This document shows, piece after piece, positions 24,906 to 32,769 of a stretch of 64,000 nt of DNA (position 1 is the stretch's first letter; each line of letters opens with the position of its first letter). The notes under the pieces are model-generated. The model worked only from the letters and a program-made list of their open reading frames with translations, was not told the DNA's origin and did not search any database. A program made the position numbers and the translations under genes. Origin of the DNA: Geomonas sp. RF6 (GTDB lineage: Bacteria; Desulfobacterota; Desulfuromonadia; Geobacterales; Geobacteraceae); contig NZ_CP087999.1 in the NCBI RefSeq assembly GCF_021044625.1, positions 3,679,001 through 3,743,000 on the forward strand, in the 5' to 3' direction.

Positions 24906-25924
24906 TCGTGCGGGGAATAGGGGTGGCGGGCGGCTTCGGGTGCGGTGTGGCGGACCTCTCCGCGGCGTTGCAGGGGGGGAGCGTCGTGCCGGGGGAATTC
25001 ACCGTCCCCACCGGCTCCGGCCCGGTGCAGATACCGGCATTGCGGGCGTCGACCGCGCGCCTGGAAGAGTTTGTAGCGAAAAAAGCGCTGCGGCGCATCG
25101 ACCACTACTCAAAGCTCGCGCTCCTCGGCTCCTCTCTGGCGCTGCAGGATGGCCGGATGCTGGGGCAGGATCTCAGCCGCCTTGGCCTCGTCATCGCCAG
25201 CGGCTATGGGGCGACGACCACGACCTTTTCCTTTCTCGACTCGGTGATCGCAGACGGCGACGCTCTCGCCTCGCCGACTCACTTTGCCAACTCCGTCCAC
25301 AACGCCGCCGCGGCCTATATCACCATGATGCTTGGGGTGAAGGGGCCGAGCCTTACCGTAAGCCAGTTCGATATGTCCGTTCCCTCGGCTCTTGCGAGTG
25401 CGCGGCAGTGGCTGGCGGAGGGGAGGGTGGACCAGGTCCTCTTTGGTGCGATTGATGAGATCTCTGAGCTCGTTGGCTACCTCTGGCATCGCAGGAGTCA
25501 GACCGGTGCGGCGGGGAGGACGATCCCGGGTGAGGGGGCTGCCTTTTTCCTCCTGGGGCGGGACGAAGCTGAGGAGGGCGGGTATTGCGCCATCGACGAC
25601 GTCTTCATCGGCCGGAGCTGTGCTCAATCCGTTGCCGCCCGTGACCCGTACTTCATCGTAAGAGGCAGTGGGGAAGGATCGTTCCGCAAAAGTGGCGGCA
25701 TCCCTGAAGGGCGCTGCCTTGGGGAGTATGCCGGCATATACGGCAGTACCCCGGCGGGAGCTGCGTTTGATATCGCCATTGCTGCCCTGATGCTGAAAGA
25801 GGGGCGGTTTGTCGCAGGAAAAGGTGCTGCCGGAGGGGTAGAGGGGATAGAGGCAGGTCACATCTGCACCGTCACGGAGTCCGGGACAGGGGGATGCGGG
25901 GTGGTCCAGATGTCGCGGCTGTAG
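24896..25924 (+). CDS. Degenerate KS (KS-beta / chain-length-factor-like), full length
   Basis: This is a 342-residue KS-fold protein. By hand alignment the nucleophile loop reads LTVSQFDMSVPSA, placing Asp where Cys should be. The second histidine region reads GIYGSTPAG instead of GHTLGAAG. Unlike the partner at 18878 it keeps the C-terminal half. Loss of these catalytic residues in an intact, coupled gene next to a complete KS is the pattern of KS-beta subunits. It is the last gene of the overlapping block; 63 bases separate it from the PagL-like gene. Confidence 0.8.
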   Translation: MRMIVRGIGVAGGFGCGVADLSAALQGGSVVPGEFTVPTGSGPVQIPALRASTARLEEFVAKKALRRIDHYSKLALLGSSLALQDGRMLGQDLSRLGLVIASGYGATTTTFSFLDSVIADGDALASPTHFANSVHNAAAAYITMMLGVKGPSLTVSQFDMSVPSALASARQWLAEGRVDQVLFGAIDEISELVGYLWHRRSQTGAAGRTIPGEGAAFFLLGRDEAEEGGYCAIDDVFIGRSCAQSVAARDPYFIVRGSGEGSFRKSGGIPEGRCLGEYAGIYGSTPAGAAFDIAIAALMLKEGRFVAGKGAAGGVEGIEAGHICTVTESGTGGCGVVQMSRL

Positions 25925-25987
25925 CAGAACGATGTACCCTGTCTCCGTCAAGGAGGCGGGAATGTTATGTGATGAAAGGAACTGTGT

Positions 25988-26611
25988 ATGAAGCTGAGGG
26001 CACCTTTTCGTGCAGGACTTGCAACTGCACTTTGTCTCGTCTGTCTTTCCGGCGTATCGTTTGCCGCCGCGGAGGCCCCGACAGCGCCTGTCGCTGGAGA
26101 GGTGAAGTCCGCCCCTGCCGACGAGCGCCTGCCGACCCAGCACGGCGTGTCGCTGGAGTACGGCTATGTGTTCGATCCGCAGGAAGATCTTACCTATGCC
26201 ATGGCGCGAGTCTTCGCTATCTACGACTACGCGAGCATCTGGCGCAACACCGCGCGCAAGGAGCTGCGCTTCAAGATTGAAGGGGCAGCGGGCAGTACCA
26301 TCACGCCCAGTGCCAATGCCATGGTGTCAGCGAACATGTTCGCCATGTACTACCCTTGGTTCCGTCCGAATCCGACCTTCCGCCCGTACATAGAGGGGGG
26401 GATCGGGATCATCTACACCCAGTTCAGGGTGCAGGGGCAGGGGCTGCACTTCAACTTCAATCCGATACTCGGGGTAGGTGTGGAGATGCCCCAGAAGGAC
26501 GGGAAGAACCCCTTCATGTCGCTGCGCACGCACCATATCTCCAACGGGAATCTCTACCACGAAAACCGCGGAGTAAATGCGGTCGTCCTCCAGGCCGGAC
26601 GCTACTTCTAG
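25988..26611 (+). CDS. PagL-like lipid A deacylase (acyloxyacyl hydrolase family)
   Basis: This is a 207-residue outer-membrane beta-barrel enzyme with a signal peptide (about 1-27). The C-terminal block RTHHISNGNLYHENRGVN carries the PagL catalytic His and Ser (HxSN) and a following Glu, and the protein ends in Tyr-Phe as barrel proteins do. PagL removes the 3-O acyl chain of lipid A at the outer membrane. Position right after the polyene locus, same strand, suggests that it remodels the outer-membrane lipid that receives or surrounds the product. It could equally be an independent gene. A strong terminator follows. Confidence 0.83.
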   Translation: MKLRAPFRAGLATALCLVCLSGVSFAAAEAPTAPVAGEVKSAPADERLPTQHGVSLEYGYVFDPQEDLTYAMARVFAIYDYASIWRNTARKELRFKIEGAAGSTITPSANAMVSANMFAMYYPWFRPNPTFRPYIEGGIGIIYTQFRVQGQGLHFNFNPILGVGVEMPQKDGKNPFMSLRTHHISNGNLYHENRGVNAVVLQAGRYF

Positions 26612-26628
26612 TCCACCTGCACGCACAG

Positions 26629-26685
26629 TAAAAAGGGGGCAGGCTACTTTTCTGAAGAGGAAAAAGTAGCCTGTCCCTTTTTTTT
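26629..26685 (+). terminator. Strong terminator closing the polyene locus
   Basis: A long stem (about 26629-26651 with 26661-26683, arms reading GGCAGGCTACTTTT and AAAGTAGCCTGTCCC) is followed by eight T. Similar AAAAGT(A/T)GCCTGTCCC hairpins occur at 38501-38592, so it belongs to a recurring hairpin family. Confidence 0.9.
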
Positions 26686-26709
26686 GAGGTTCATTTAGGA
26701 ATGAGTAGT

Positions 26710-27053
26710 ATTGCCATGAAGCACTGCAGATGGCCTAACGTTCCCCCTTCGCCGCGAAGGCTCATGCGAGAATTCGGTCGTAGTATGTTCCAATGAAGGG
26801 CCGCACGAGGCCTCGCGTCCCCCCCTTTGCGACTTGGCGAGGACCGTCCTGAAACCGGCGCAACTGTTTGTGGTCAGGGCAATTTGCAAAAAAGTGGTGG
26901 GGCCTGTGTCGTTGATCTTTAGACTGCCGCAGCACCGCGGTTCGACGACCGAGACGTGCTGTTAAACGGGTGAGGAGACTTGAAGATCAAATCCCCCCTG
27001 CCCCCCCTTCGCAAAGGGGGGAACGTTAGGCCTTCTGCAGTGCTTCCTGGCAA
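26710..27053. repeat. 344-bp non-coding element with ~40-bp terminal inverted repeats (MITE-like)
   Basis: The left end (26710-26751) and the right end (27010-27053) are inverted copies that match at all but about two bases over 38, plus a small indel; both read ATTGCCA/GGAAGCACTGCAG... inward. The interior has no convincing coding frame. An internal stretch at 26795-26830 (GGCCGCACGAGGCCTCGCG plus C-run) recurs near 37315-37340. No clear target duplication is visible. The structure fits a non-autonomous transposable element or a large intergenic repeat. The rest of the gap to 27172 shows nothing I recognise. Confidence 0.6.
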
Positions 27054-27172
27054 TGTACCGACGCTCCCCCGGAATTCCCTGATGAACCTTTGCGCGAAGG
27101 GGTGAACGCGACTTCTCGTGCAGTGCCTGAGGAAATCTTCGATGCTCCGCATAATCACGGAAGAAGTCTTTT

Positions 27173-28363
27173 TCAGCGATTGCCGCTCTTTCTCTTTCTA
27201 AACCAGTTGACTACGAGATACGTGAGGGCTGCGCCGAGGGCGCCGAGGAGGGGGCCGATCAGGAGTGAGCCTATCAGCCATTCGAGGAGCCGGTGATGCA
27301 GCTCGTACAGGAGTGTCTGCTTGCTGAAATCTTCCAGCGGCGCACCATACAGCAACAGGTGCCCTACCTCCACACAAAGAAGGGGCACGAAGGGGGCGAT
27401 GCAGAGGTTGCTCGCGCCGACGGCGGCGACCTTGTTGAGGTGGATCTTGTGGGCTGTGTACACGATCGCCGCGATCCCAAAAGGGATTATCGGCAGCGCG
27501 CCCAGAAAGATGCCGATCCAGGCGGCGGCGGCGAGCTGCGCGGGGCTCGAGTGCTCCTTGCTGATCGCCTTGAAAAACGCGACCGGTCGCAGGATGCTCG
27601 GCCGCAGCTCGGTCCCGGTCGACTTGCGGTACAGCCGCCGCTGCGGCCAGGGGAGAAGGGAGCGGGTCACCAGGCAGGTGTGCAGGCAGGTCAGGCGCAC
27701 GTTGTCCCTGAACTTGTCAAAGTGGGATATGCGCTCCTCCCCCGGCGGATAATACACGGAGACGGAGACGGAACTGATCGGCAGCCCCGCCCATGCCGCG
27801 CGCACCAGCACCTCTATCTCAAAGGTGTAGCGCCTGGAGAAAAAGCGACCCCCGACGAGGAAGTCGACTGGATAGAGCCGGTAGCCGCTCTGGGTGTCGG
27901 GAAGGGTTTGGCCACACTCGAGACGGACCCAGAAGTTGGAGAAGTCCCTGCCGAAGAGGCTCGAGGCGGGGACATTATCCTCTTTATCCATCCGGCGCGC
28001 GCCGATGACCAGTGACGGCCAGTCCGCGGCAGCTGCCTCGACGAGCAATCGGGCGTCGGCAGGGTCGTGCTGGCCATCGGCGTCGATGGTCAATATCGCC
28101 TCGAACCCCTGCTCGGCCGCGACAGCTGCGGCGGCGAGGATCGCGCTTCCCTTCCCTGCATTTACCGCCAGATGATGTCGCTGCACCGGCAGGTCCTTCA
28201 CAACCTCCAGACCGGCGTCTGTGCTCCCGTCGTCCACCACCAGCACAGGAAAACCCGCGGCGAGTGCCTTTTCGGCCACCCCTCTCACCGTCTGGGAATG
28301 GTTATAGAGCGGTATCACCACGAGCGTCCGCGGCGCCGGCACCTCCGGATGCGACTCGGTCAC
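27173..28363 (-). CDS. Family 2 glycosyltransferase fused to DUF2062 membrane domain
   Basis: This is a 396-residue protein; the start is a GTG at 28363 that overlaps the stop of the upstream gene (GTGA). A longer frame exists but lies inside that gene. Residues about 10-225 form a GT-A glycosyltransferase of the dolichyl-phosphate type (VVIPLYNHSQT, VVDDGSTD, TIDADGQHDP). Residues about 260-390 form a membrane domain with several helices matching DUF2062. Such proteins transfer a sugar from a nucleotide donor to a lipid carrier. Together with the deacetylase-methyltransferase fusion upstream it may decorate the polyene product or make a surface glycan. Confidence 0.85.
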   Translation of the reverse strand: MTESHPEVPAPRTLVVIPLYNHSQTVRGVAEKALAAGFPVLVVDDGSTDAGLEVVKDLPVQRHHLAVNAGKGSAILAAAAVAAEQGFEAILTIDADGQHDPADARLLVEAAAADWPSLVIGARRMDKEDNVPASSLFGRDFSNFWVRLECGQTLPDTQSGYRLYPVDFLVGGRFFSRRYTFEIEVLVRAAWAGLPISSVSVSVYYPPGEERISHFDKFRDNVRLTCLHTCLVTRSLLPWPQRRLYRKSTGTELRPSILRPVAFFKAISKEHSSPAQLAAAAWIGIFLGALPIIPFGIAAIVYTAHKIHLNKVAAVGASNLCIAPFVPLLCVEVGHLLLYGAPLEDFSKQTLLYELHHRLLEWLIGSLLIGPLLGALGAALTYLVVNWFRKRKSGNR

Positions 28364-29826
28364 TTCTCCCTCCGGCCGGCATCCCCGAGCGGCTTGCGGG
28401 CTGTGACCTCCAGAAGCATACCGCCGTTGATCCCGCACTTCAGGAGGTGGGAAGATATGGAGATCTTCTCGAATCCGGCATCCTTCAGCATCTTCTCGAT
28501 CTGCCGCCGGGAGTGCGACTTGAGCCAGAGCCCCTGCCGCATGGCGTTTCCGATCTGGGTGAAGAATCTGAAGAATGAGGTTCTGGCGGTGATGAAGTAG
28601 ACGGCGCCACCGGGCTCGAGCTCGGCGGCGATCTTCTTCACGAATCCCGGGAGGTCGGTCAGGTATTCCAGCGCCGAGAATGCGCAGGCGAGCGAGAAGG
28701 GGCCGTGCAATTCCATCTTTTCCGCGTCCCCCTGCACGGTCCGGATATTTTCGATCCCCTCTTTCTGCGCTTTCTGCTCCAGAAGATCGAGCATGTTGCG
28801 GGAGATGTCGGCCGCCACCACCTCGCGGCAGTTTCTGGCGATCTGCACGGTGAAGATGCCGGTGCCCGCGCCGATCTCCAGCACGCGGTCGCAGCCGGAG
28901 AAGAGGATTGGGACCTGTGCTTCGAAGAGGCGGCACTCGGTCGTGCGGGAAAGGGAGACGCCGGAGCCGAACTGCTCGGCGTCGTAGGTCGCCGCGAGGC
29001 CGTCGTAGAAGAGCTTTGCGGCATGCGGGTCGGCTCCGGAAGCGTCTTGCATGACTTCCTTGCCGATCAGTTGCGCGAGGGGGAGGATTTCCAGCCCCTT
29101 AGCATTCACCCCATTCAAAAACGCCTCGAACTCCCCCAGCAGATACGGCACGTCCCCCTCTCGCGGCGAAATGTCGTGCAGGAGGACGATGTCCCCCGGG
29201 CGCACCTTGGCGAGGAGTTTGCGCGCGAGCCCCTTCGTCCGGCGGTTTCCCCTGTCGCAGGCGCGGAGGCTGAAGTTGACGCAGAACATCCCCTGCTCCA
29301 GCAGAACTCGCCACAGCCGCGAACTTGTTATCCCGACCGGCGGGCGAAACGCCAGGGGGATGACGCCGAACCCTTTCAGGACCTCCTGTGCGGAGGCGAC
29401 CTCTCGCCGCAGCGTGCCGCTCCCTTTCAGCATCAGGAACGGTGAGTGGTTGAAGGAGTGGTTTCCAATGGAGTGCCCGCCGTCGAGGATGGCGCGGATC
29501 AACTCGGGATAGCGCTCGGCGCGTACCCCCGTGACGAAAAAGGTGGCTTTTGCGCCGTGCCGTGCCAGAAGCTCCAGGAGTGCGGGGGTGGTGGCGGGAT
29601 CGGGGCCGTCGTCAAAAGTCAGCGCGACTCCGCGCCCGTCTTTCTTCCCCTTGCTGGTGATCGGCAAAAAGAAGCTGAATTGCGGGAAAAAGGGGGCCGC
29701 GATGCAGAGGGCGAGGAAGATCAAAAGTGGCAGAGGGGAAAGGGGCGGATTGATGAAGATGAGCAGCGTGAAGATCTGAAACGCGCCCAGTGCAAAGAAA
29801 TGGGCGAGGGACAACGGACAGATCAT
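28360..29826 (-). CDS. Polysaccharide deacetylase fused to a SAM-dependent methyltransferase
   Basis: This is a 488-residue two-domain protein. Two hydrophobic segments at the N-terminus (about 5-55) anchor it. A NodB deacetylase domain follows (about 65-260) with LTFDDGPDP and the GNHSFNHSP zinc-binding motif. A class I methyltransferase domain occupies about 275-480, with motif I VLEIGAGTGIF and VVAADIS. The fusion joins carbohydrate deacetylation, expected outside the cytoplasm, with a cytoplasmic SAM-dependent activity, which is topologically odd unless the domain works on a lipid-linked substrate on the cytoplasmic face. It is translationally coupled to the glycosyltransferase. Aryl polyene loci often carry a methyltransferase and glycosyltransferase, so a functional link to the adjacent cluster is plausible. 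Confidence 0.85.
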   Translation of the reverse strand: MICPLSLAHFFALGAFQIFTLLIFINPPLSPLPLLIFLALCIAAPFFPQFSFFLPITSKGKKDGRGVALTFDDGPDPATTPALLELLARHGAKATFFVTGVRAERYPELIRAILDGGHSIGNHSFNHSPFLMLKGSGTLRREVASAQEVLKGFGVIPLAFRPPVGITSSRLWRVLLEQGMFCVNFSLRACDRGNRRTKGLARKLLAKVRPGDIVLLHDISPREGDVPYLLGEFEAFLNGVNAKGLEILPLAQLIGKEVMQDASGADPHAAKLFYDGLAATYDAEQFGSGVSLSRTTECRLFEAQVPILFSGCDRVLEIGAGTGIFTVQIARNCREVVAADISRNMLDLLEQKAQKEGIENIRTVQGDAEKMELHGPFSLACAFSALEYLTDLPGFVKKIAAELEPGGAVYFITARTSFFRFFTQIGNAMRQGLWLKSHSRRQIEKMLKDAGFEKISISSHLLKCGINGGMLLEVTARKPLGDAGRREK

Positions 29827-29934
29827 CGACTTTCCTTTTCAAGCAGCCCGGACGGTATTTGGAGGAGGGGCGCCCTCCATGGGCGGCGAGTTATCATGAC
29901 CCAAAGCTGCTGAAAAGTCAAACATCCGTGCCCT

Positions 29935-30855
29935 TTAGCGCTTGCTCAACTTCCGGCTTGCGGTCCTTGTCTGCAGCGTCCCGAGGAACTTCGACCATGC
30001 CTGCAGGTAGGAGGTGGCTTCCACCTCCTGCGCGTCGCAGTGCCTGCCGTTCGGGACGATGTACAACATCTTCGGCTGCTGCGCCTTGGCATAGAGGCGC
30101 CGCCCCATCTCCACCGGCGCAACAGCATCCTTCGTGCCGTGAATGACAAAGACCGGCACCCTGTTTTGCTGGATCTTCGCGACGTTGTCGAAGCCGAGGT
30201 CGAAGCACCACCAGAAGAGAACGTAGTAAGGGATCGGCGCGAGGTGTTTCACGATGTCGGAAAGTGTGGTGAAGCAGCTTTCCAGCACCAGCGCGCGGGG
30301 CTGCTTCTCCAGAGCCATTTGCAGCGCCACCGCGCCCCCCATGGACTGGCCGTAGAAGATCGTGTTTTCGTAGCGCCACCCCATCGTTGAGAGAAAAGTG
30401 AGGGCTCCCCGAGCATCGTTGTACAAGTCGTTTTCTCCGAGCGGCTTGCCGCGGCTTTTGCCAAAACCGCGGTAGTCGAAGATGAAGATCGGGAAACCGC
30501 GGTCGTGCAGCAGCCTGACGTACGGCACGTTGTCCGAGAGGTTGCCGCCATTGCCGTGGAAGAAGAGGAGGGGGGGGACCTGTGGTTTCCCCGGGATGTA
30601 CCAGCCATTGAGTTGTACCCCGTCTGCCGACGTGAACCACACATCCTGGTAGCGCAGCCCGTACGTCCCCGGCGTCTCCCTTACCTCCTTTTTGCTCGAA
30701 AAGATGTGGCTCCCGATGGAGCACCCGACGATGCAGGAAAGGAGGATGAGCACAAAAAGCGGTAGTGTGTGACTCTTCGTCGGAGACTTCTTGACCGGGA
30801 GAGGGTTACGGCCTCCTCTCTGGCGCAGCGTAGCCACATGATGCAAGATCCCCAT
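29935..30855 (-). CDS. Membrane-anchored alpha/beta hydrolase (BEM46/ABHD13-like)
   Basis: This is a 306-residue protein. A hydrophobic segment (about 31-50) ends in IVGCSIG, either an uncleaved anchor or a lipobox. The hydrolase fold follows: LLFFHGNGGN oxyanion region, nucleophile elbow GQSMGG (Ser about 168), Asp in HGTKDAV and His in NGRHCDA. Family members are esterases or thioesterases of unsettled substrate. It lies downstream of the deacetylase fusion gene on the same strand, with a 108-base gap, and has no partner that defines its substrate. Confidence 0.85.
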   Translation of the reverse strand: MGILHHVATLRQRGGRNPLPVKKSPTKSHTLPLFVLILLSCIVGCSIGSHIFSSKKEVRETPGTYGLRYQDVWFTSADGVQLNGWYIPGKPQVPPLLFFHGNGGNLSDNVPYVRLLHDRGFPIFIFDYRGFGKSRGKPLGENDLYNDARGALTFLSTMGWRYENTIFYGQSMGGAVALQMALEKQPRALVLESCFTTLSDIVKHLAPIPYYVLFWWCFDLGFDNVAKIQQNRVPVFVIHGTKDAVAPVEMGRRLYAKAQQPKMLYIVPNGRHCDAQEVEATSYLQAWSKFLGTLQTRTASRKLSKR

Positions 30856-31037
30856 GGCATCCCCCGTTTCATTCGCCCCCTCCGATCCGGAAATTAAAAG
30901 AAATCAATGCTAATCGTACTCTGCGGACCAGAAATGGCAAGACAGCGGGGATGGTGTCTCAGTGTAGACAAGGTTGACATCACGCACGCTTTGTTGTACT
31001 GGGTGGTCGTTTGTTAATTCTGTCAAAGGAGAAAATT

Positions 31038-31562
31038 ATGAAACTGCTGTCGCTGCTTCTTGCCGGACTGCTCACCCTCACCACTGCCGCATGCTCGACG
31101 TTCCCTCCGAAGAAGGACACGGTGCTCGCCCCGTACACAAAGGTTTTGGTAAAACCGCTCTCCTTTGACGAAGTGTCGTTCGACAAGATGAGCAGCACAG
31201 ACATCGAGGCATTCAAGAAGTCGAAAGCCTTCTATACGAAGCTTTTTAACGACGGGTTCAGCAAGACCTTGCCCAAGACCACCTACTTCGACAAGGCCCT
31301 TTTCGGCGGAAAGGCGGATTCAAGGACCCTGGTTGTGGAGCCGAAGCTGGTTCTAATCGATCCGGGGATAGCGATGACCTTGACCGGGAGGGGGATGACG
31401 ACCTGTCGGCTAAAGGATGGCGGGAGCGGTAAAGTCATCGGCACCTACATGGTGAACCGGTACATCGACCGTAACCCTTGGGTCACCTATGCGGTGGCCG
31501 TGGAGTCGCTGGTCGCCGGCATGGGTGAGGACGCGGCGTGGTACATGACGGACGCGAAGTAA
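31038..31562 (+). CDS. Lipoprotein, DUF3313-like
   Basis: This is a 174-residue lipoprotein. I chose the ATG at 31038, which follows AAGGAGA by six bases and starts a normal signal; nine extra upstream residues would spoil it. The lipobox TTAAC gives lipidated Cys20. The mature part resembles the DUF3313 lipoproteins (YTKVLVKPLSFDEV near the start, VVEPKLVLIDPG in the middle, and a charged C-terminal end). No enzymatic motif is visible and its function is unknown. It stands alone before a strong terminator. Confidence 0.8.
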   Translation: MKLLSLLLAGLLTLTTAACSTFPPKKDTVLAPYTKVLVKPLSFDEVSFDKMSSTDIEAFKKSKAFYTKLFNDGFSKTLPKTTYFDKALFGGKADSRTLVVEPKLVLIDPGIAMTLTGRGMTTCRLKDGGSGKVIGTYMVNRYIDRNPWVTYAVAVESLVAGMGEDAAWYMTDAK

Positions 31563-31590
31563 CTCCTTCCTCTCCTGCAGTGTTACAATA

Positions 31591-31622
31591 AGCCCCGGTG
31601 GCAGACGCTACCGGGGCTTTTC
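31591..31622 (+). terminator. Intrinsic terminator after the DUF3313-like lipoprotein
   Basis: A 9-bp stem AGCCCCGGT (31591-31599) pairs with ACCGGGGCT (31610-31618), followed by TTTTCC. Confidence 0.88.
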
Positions 31623-31703
31623 CGTCTCCGGGGGCGGATCCAGGAGAGCCATGAGGTAGGGCGGCAGAAGCCTCAGGCGTACCTGGCGTCGGCGCGGACG
31701 GCG

Positions 31704-31735
31704 TGCCGGAAACGCTCGCGCTTATTCCAGCCTAC
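31704..31735. repeat. REP-like palindromic unit
   Basis: TGCCGGAAACGCTCGCGCTT...CCAGCCTAC is one copy of the dispersed REP-like unit also found near 10767, 10955, 10998, 37252 and 55325. It sits between a terminator and the next promoter. Confidence 0.75.
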
Positions 31736-31758
31736 ATAACGGCTACCGTTGCCCTTTA

Positions 31759-31822
31759 GTCTACTACTCAGGTAGACAATGTATATATTTTTCTTGACCG
31801 TTTTGATTTTGTTCAGTATCTT
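31759..31822 (+). promoter_or_regulatory. Promoter with upstream palindrome for the unknown gene-DASS transporter pair
   Basis: TTGACC (31794-31799) and TATCTT (31817-31822) are separated by 17 bases. Just upstream, GTCTAC (31759-31764) and GTAGAC (31772-31777) form an inverted repeat with a 7-base centre, a possible operator. The region is AT-rich. A regulator is not encoded nearby. Confidence 0.5.
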
Positions 31823-31910
31823 CCGGATGCCCTAGTTGTTGGGTAGAGTACTAGAGGACGGGTGAGATCCAATCACCGTCCATCATGTACCGTCGGGATG
31901 AGAGAGTGAA

Positions 31911-32705
31911 ATGAAGATCGACCAGAACAAATTGCGGGAGCTCGTCTCCCTGGATCCCCGTGATCCTTCTCCCGACGAGTTGCGGCGGGAGGACAGCGTC
32001 TTCTTCGTCGGCGGCAACCTTCCCGAACGGGAGACGCTGGAAACTCTGTACGAGAGCCACTACCAGTGCAACGCCTCTCTTTTTCATCTCACCTTCGGGG
32101 GGAGCGAACGCTTTCCGCAAGGGGAGAGCCTGGCCAGGGTCATAAAAAAGAACTTCAACGCTCACCTCATGGGAAGACTCCCGTGGGCGGCGTCTGCTGA
32201 ACAGGTCGAGCGTGCCTACGCCGCCGGTGTGGACATTGTCGATATCCCCCTTACCTCCTTCGCGGACGGCCGCTCCACCGAGGTGGAGACGCGTCTGGAG
32301 GCATTGAATCACGCCCGTTCGGTCTTTCCCCGCTGGTCGGTAACCTCGACGCTGACGGTGGGACAGGAGCCGGTGACCTCTACGATGGCGGGGATCGATA
32401 CCCTCCTGTCACTCGGGGTGGTTCCGCTCGTCAGGCTCTGCACAGGGGCGGCGAAGATGCCGGCGGAAGAGCTGTACGCCACCTTCGACCATCTCCATCA
32501 CGGATGGAGAGGGAAGAAGGCCCTGATAAAGCCGCTGCTGCCGCTGGTATTGCTTTCCACCCCCTTCGTGCGGGTTTCGGGGCGCGGTGCCATGCGCGGC
32601 TTCATCGACATGGTCGACGACAAGCGCCTCCTCGCCACTTCCGACCTGAGGCGGATTCTCAGGGTGAAGCAGGTAGAGGAGTCGTACGCGTCATCGGGGC
32701 TGTAA
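31911..32705 (+). CDS. Conserved-looking protein of unknown function, linked to a DASS transporter
   Basis: I do not recognise this 264-residue protein. It has no signal peptide, no transmembrane segment and no metal-binding cysteine cluster. The pattern AYAAGVDIVDIPLTSF followed by TLTVGQEPVTSTMAGIDTLLSLGVVPLVRL looks like alternating beta/alpha units of a TIM barrel; it recalls the C-terminal half of radical SAM proteins but without CxxxCxxC, so that resemblance may be structural only. It is 64 bases upstream of an anion transporter on the same strand, behind the promoter at 31794, so a role in handling or sensing the transported dicarboxylate or other anion is conceivable but unsupported. 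Confidence 0.7.
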   Translation: MKIDQNKLRELVSLDPRDPSPDELRREDSVFFVGGNLPERETLETLYESHYQCNASLFHLTFGGSERFPQGESLARVIKKNFNAHLMGRLPWAASAEQVERAYAAGVDIVDIPLTSFADGRSTEVETRLEALNHARSVFPRWSVTSTLTVGQEPVTSTMAGIDTLLSLGVVPLVRLCTGAAKMPAEELYATFDHLHHGWRGKKALIKPLLPLVLLSTPFVRVSGRGAMRGFIDMVDDKRLLATSDLRRILRVKQVEESYASSGL

Positions 32706-32769
32706 GCCCCTCCAATCAGCCGGGGTGCCGCCCCTCGCCGTGCAGCAAGAAGGGAAAGACGTCACGCAG

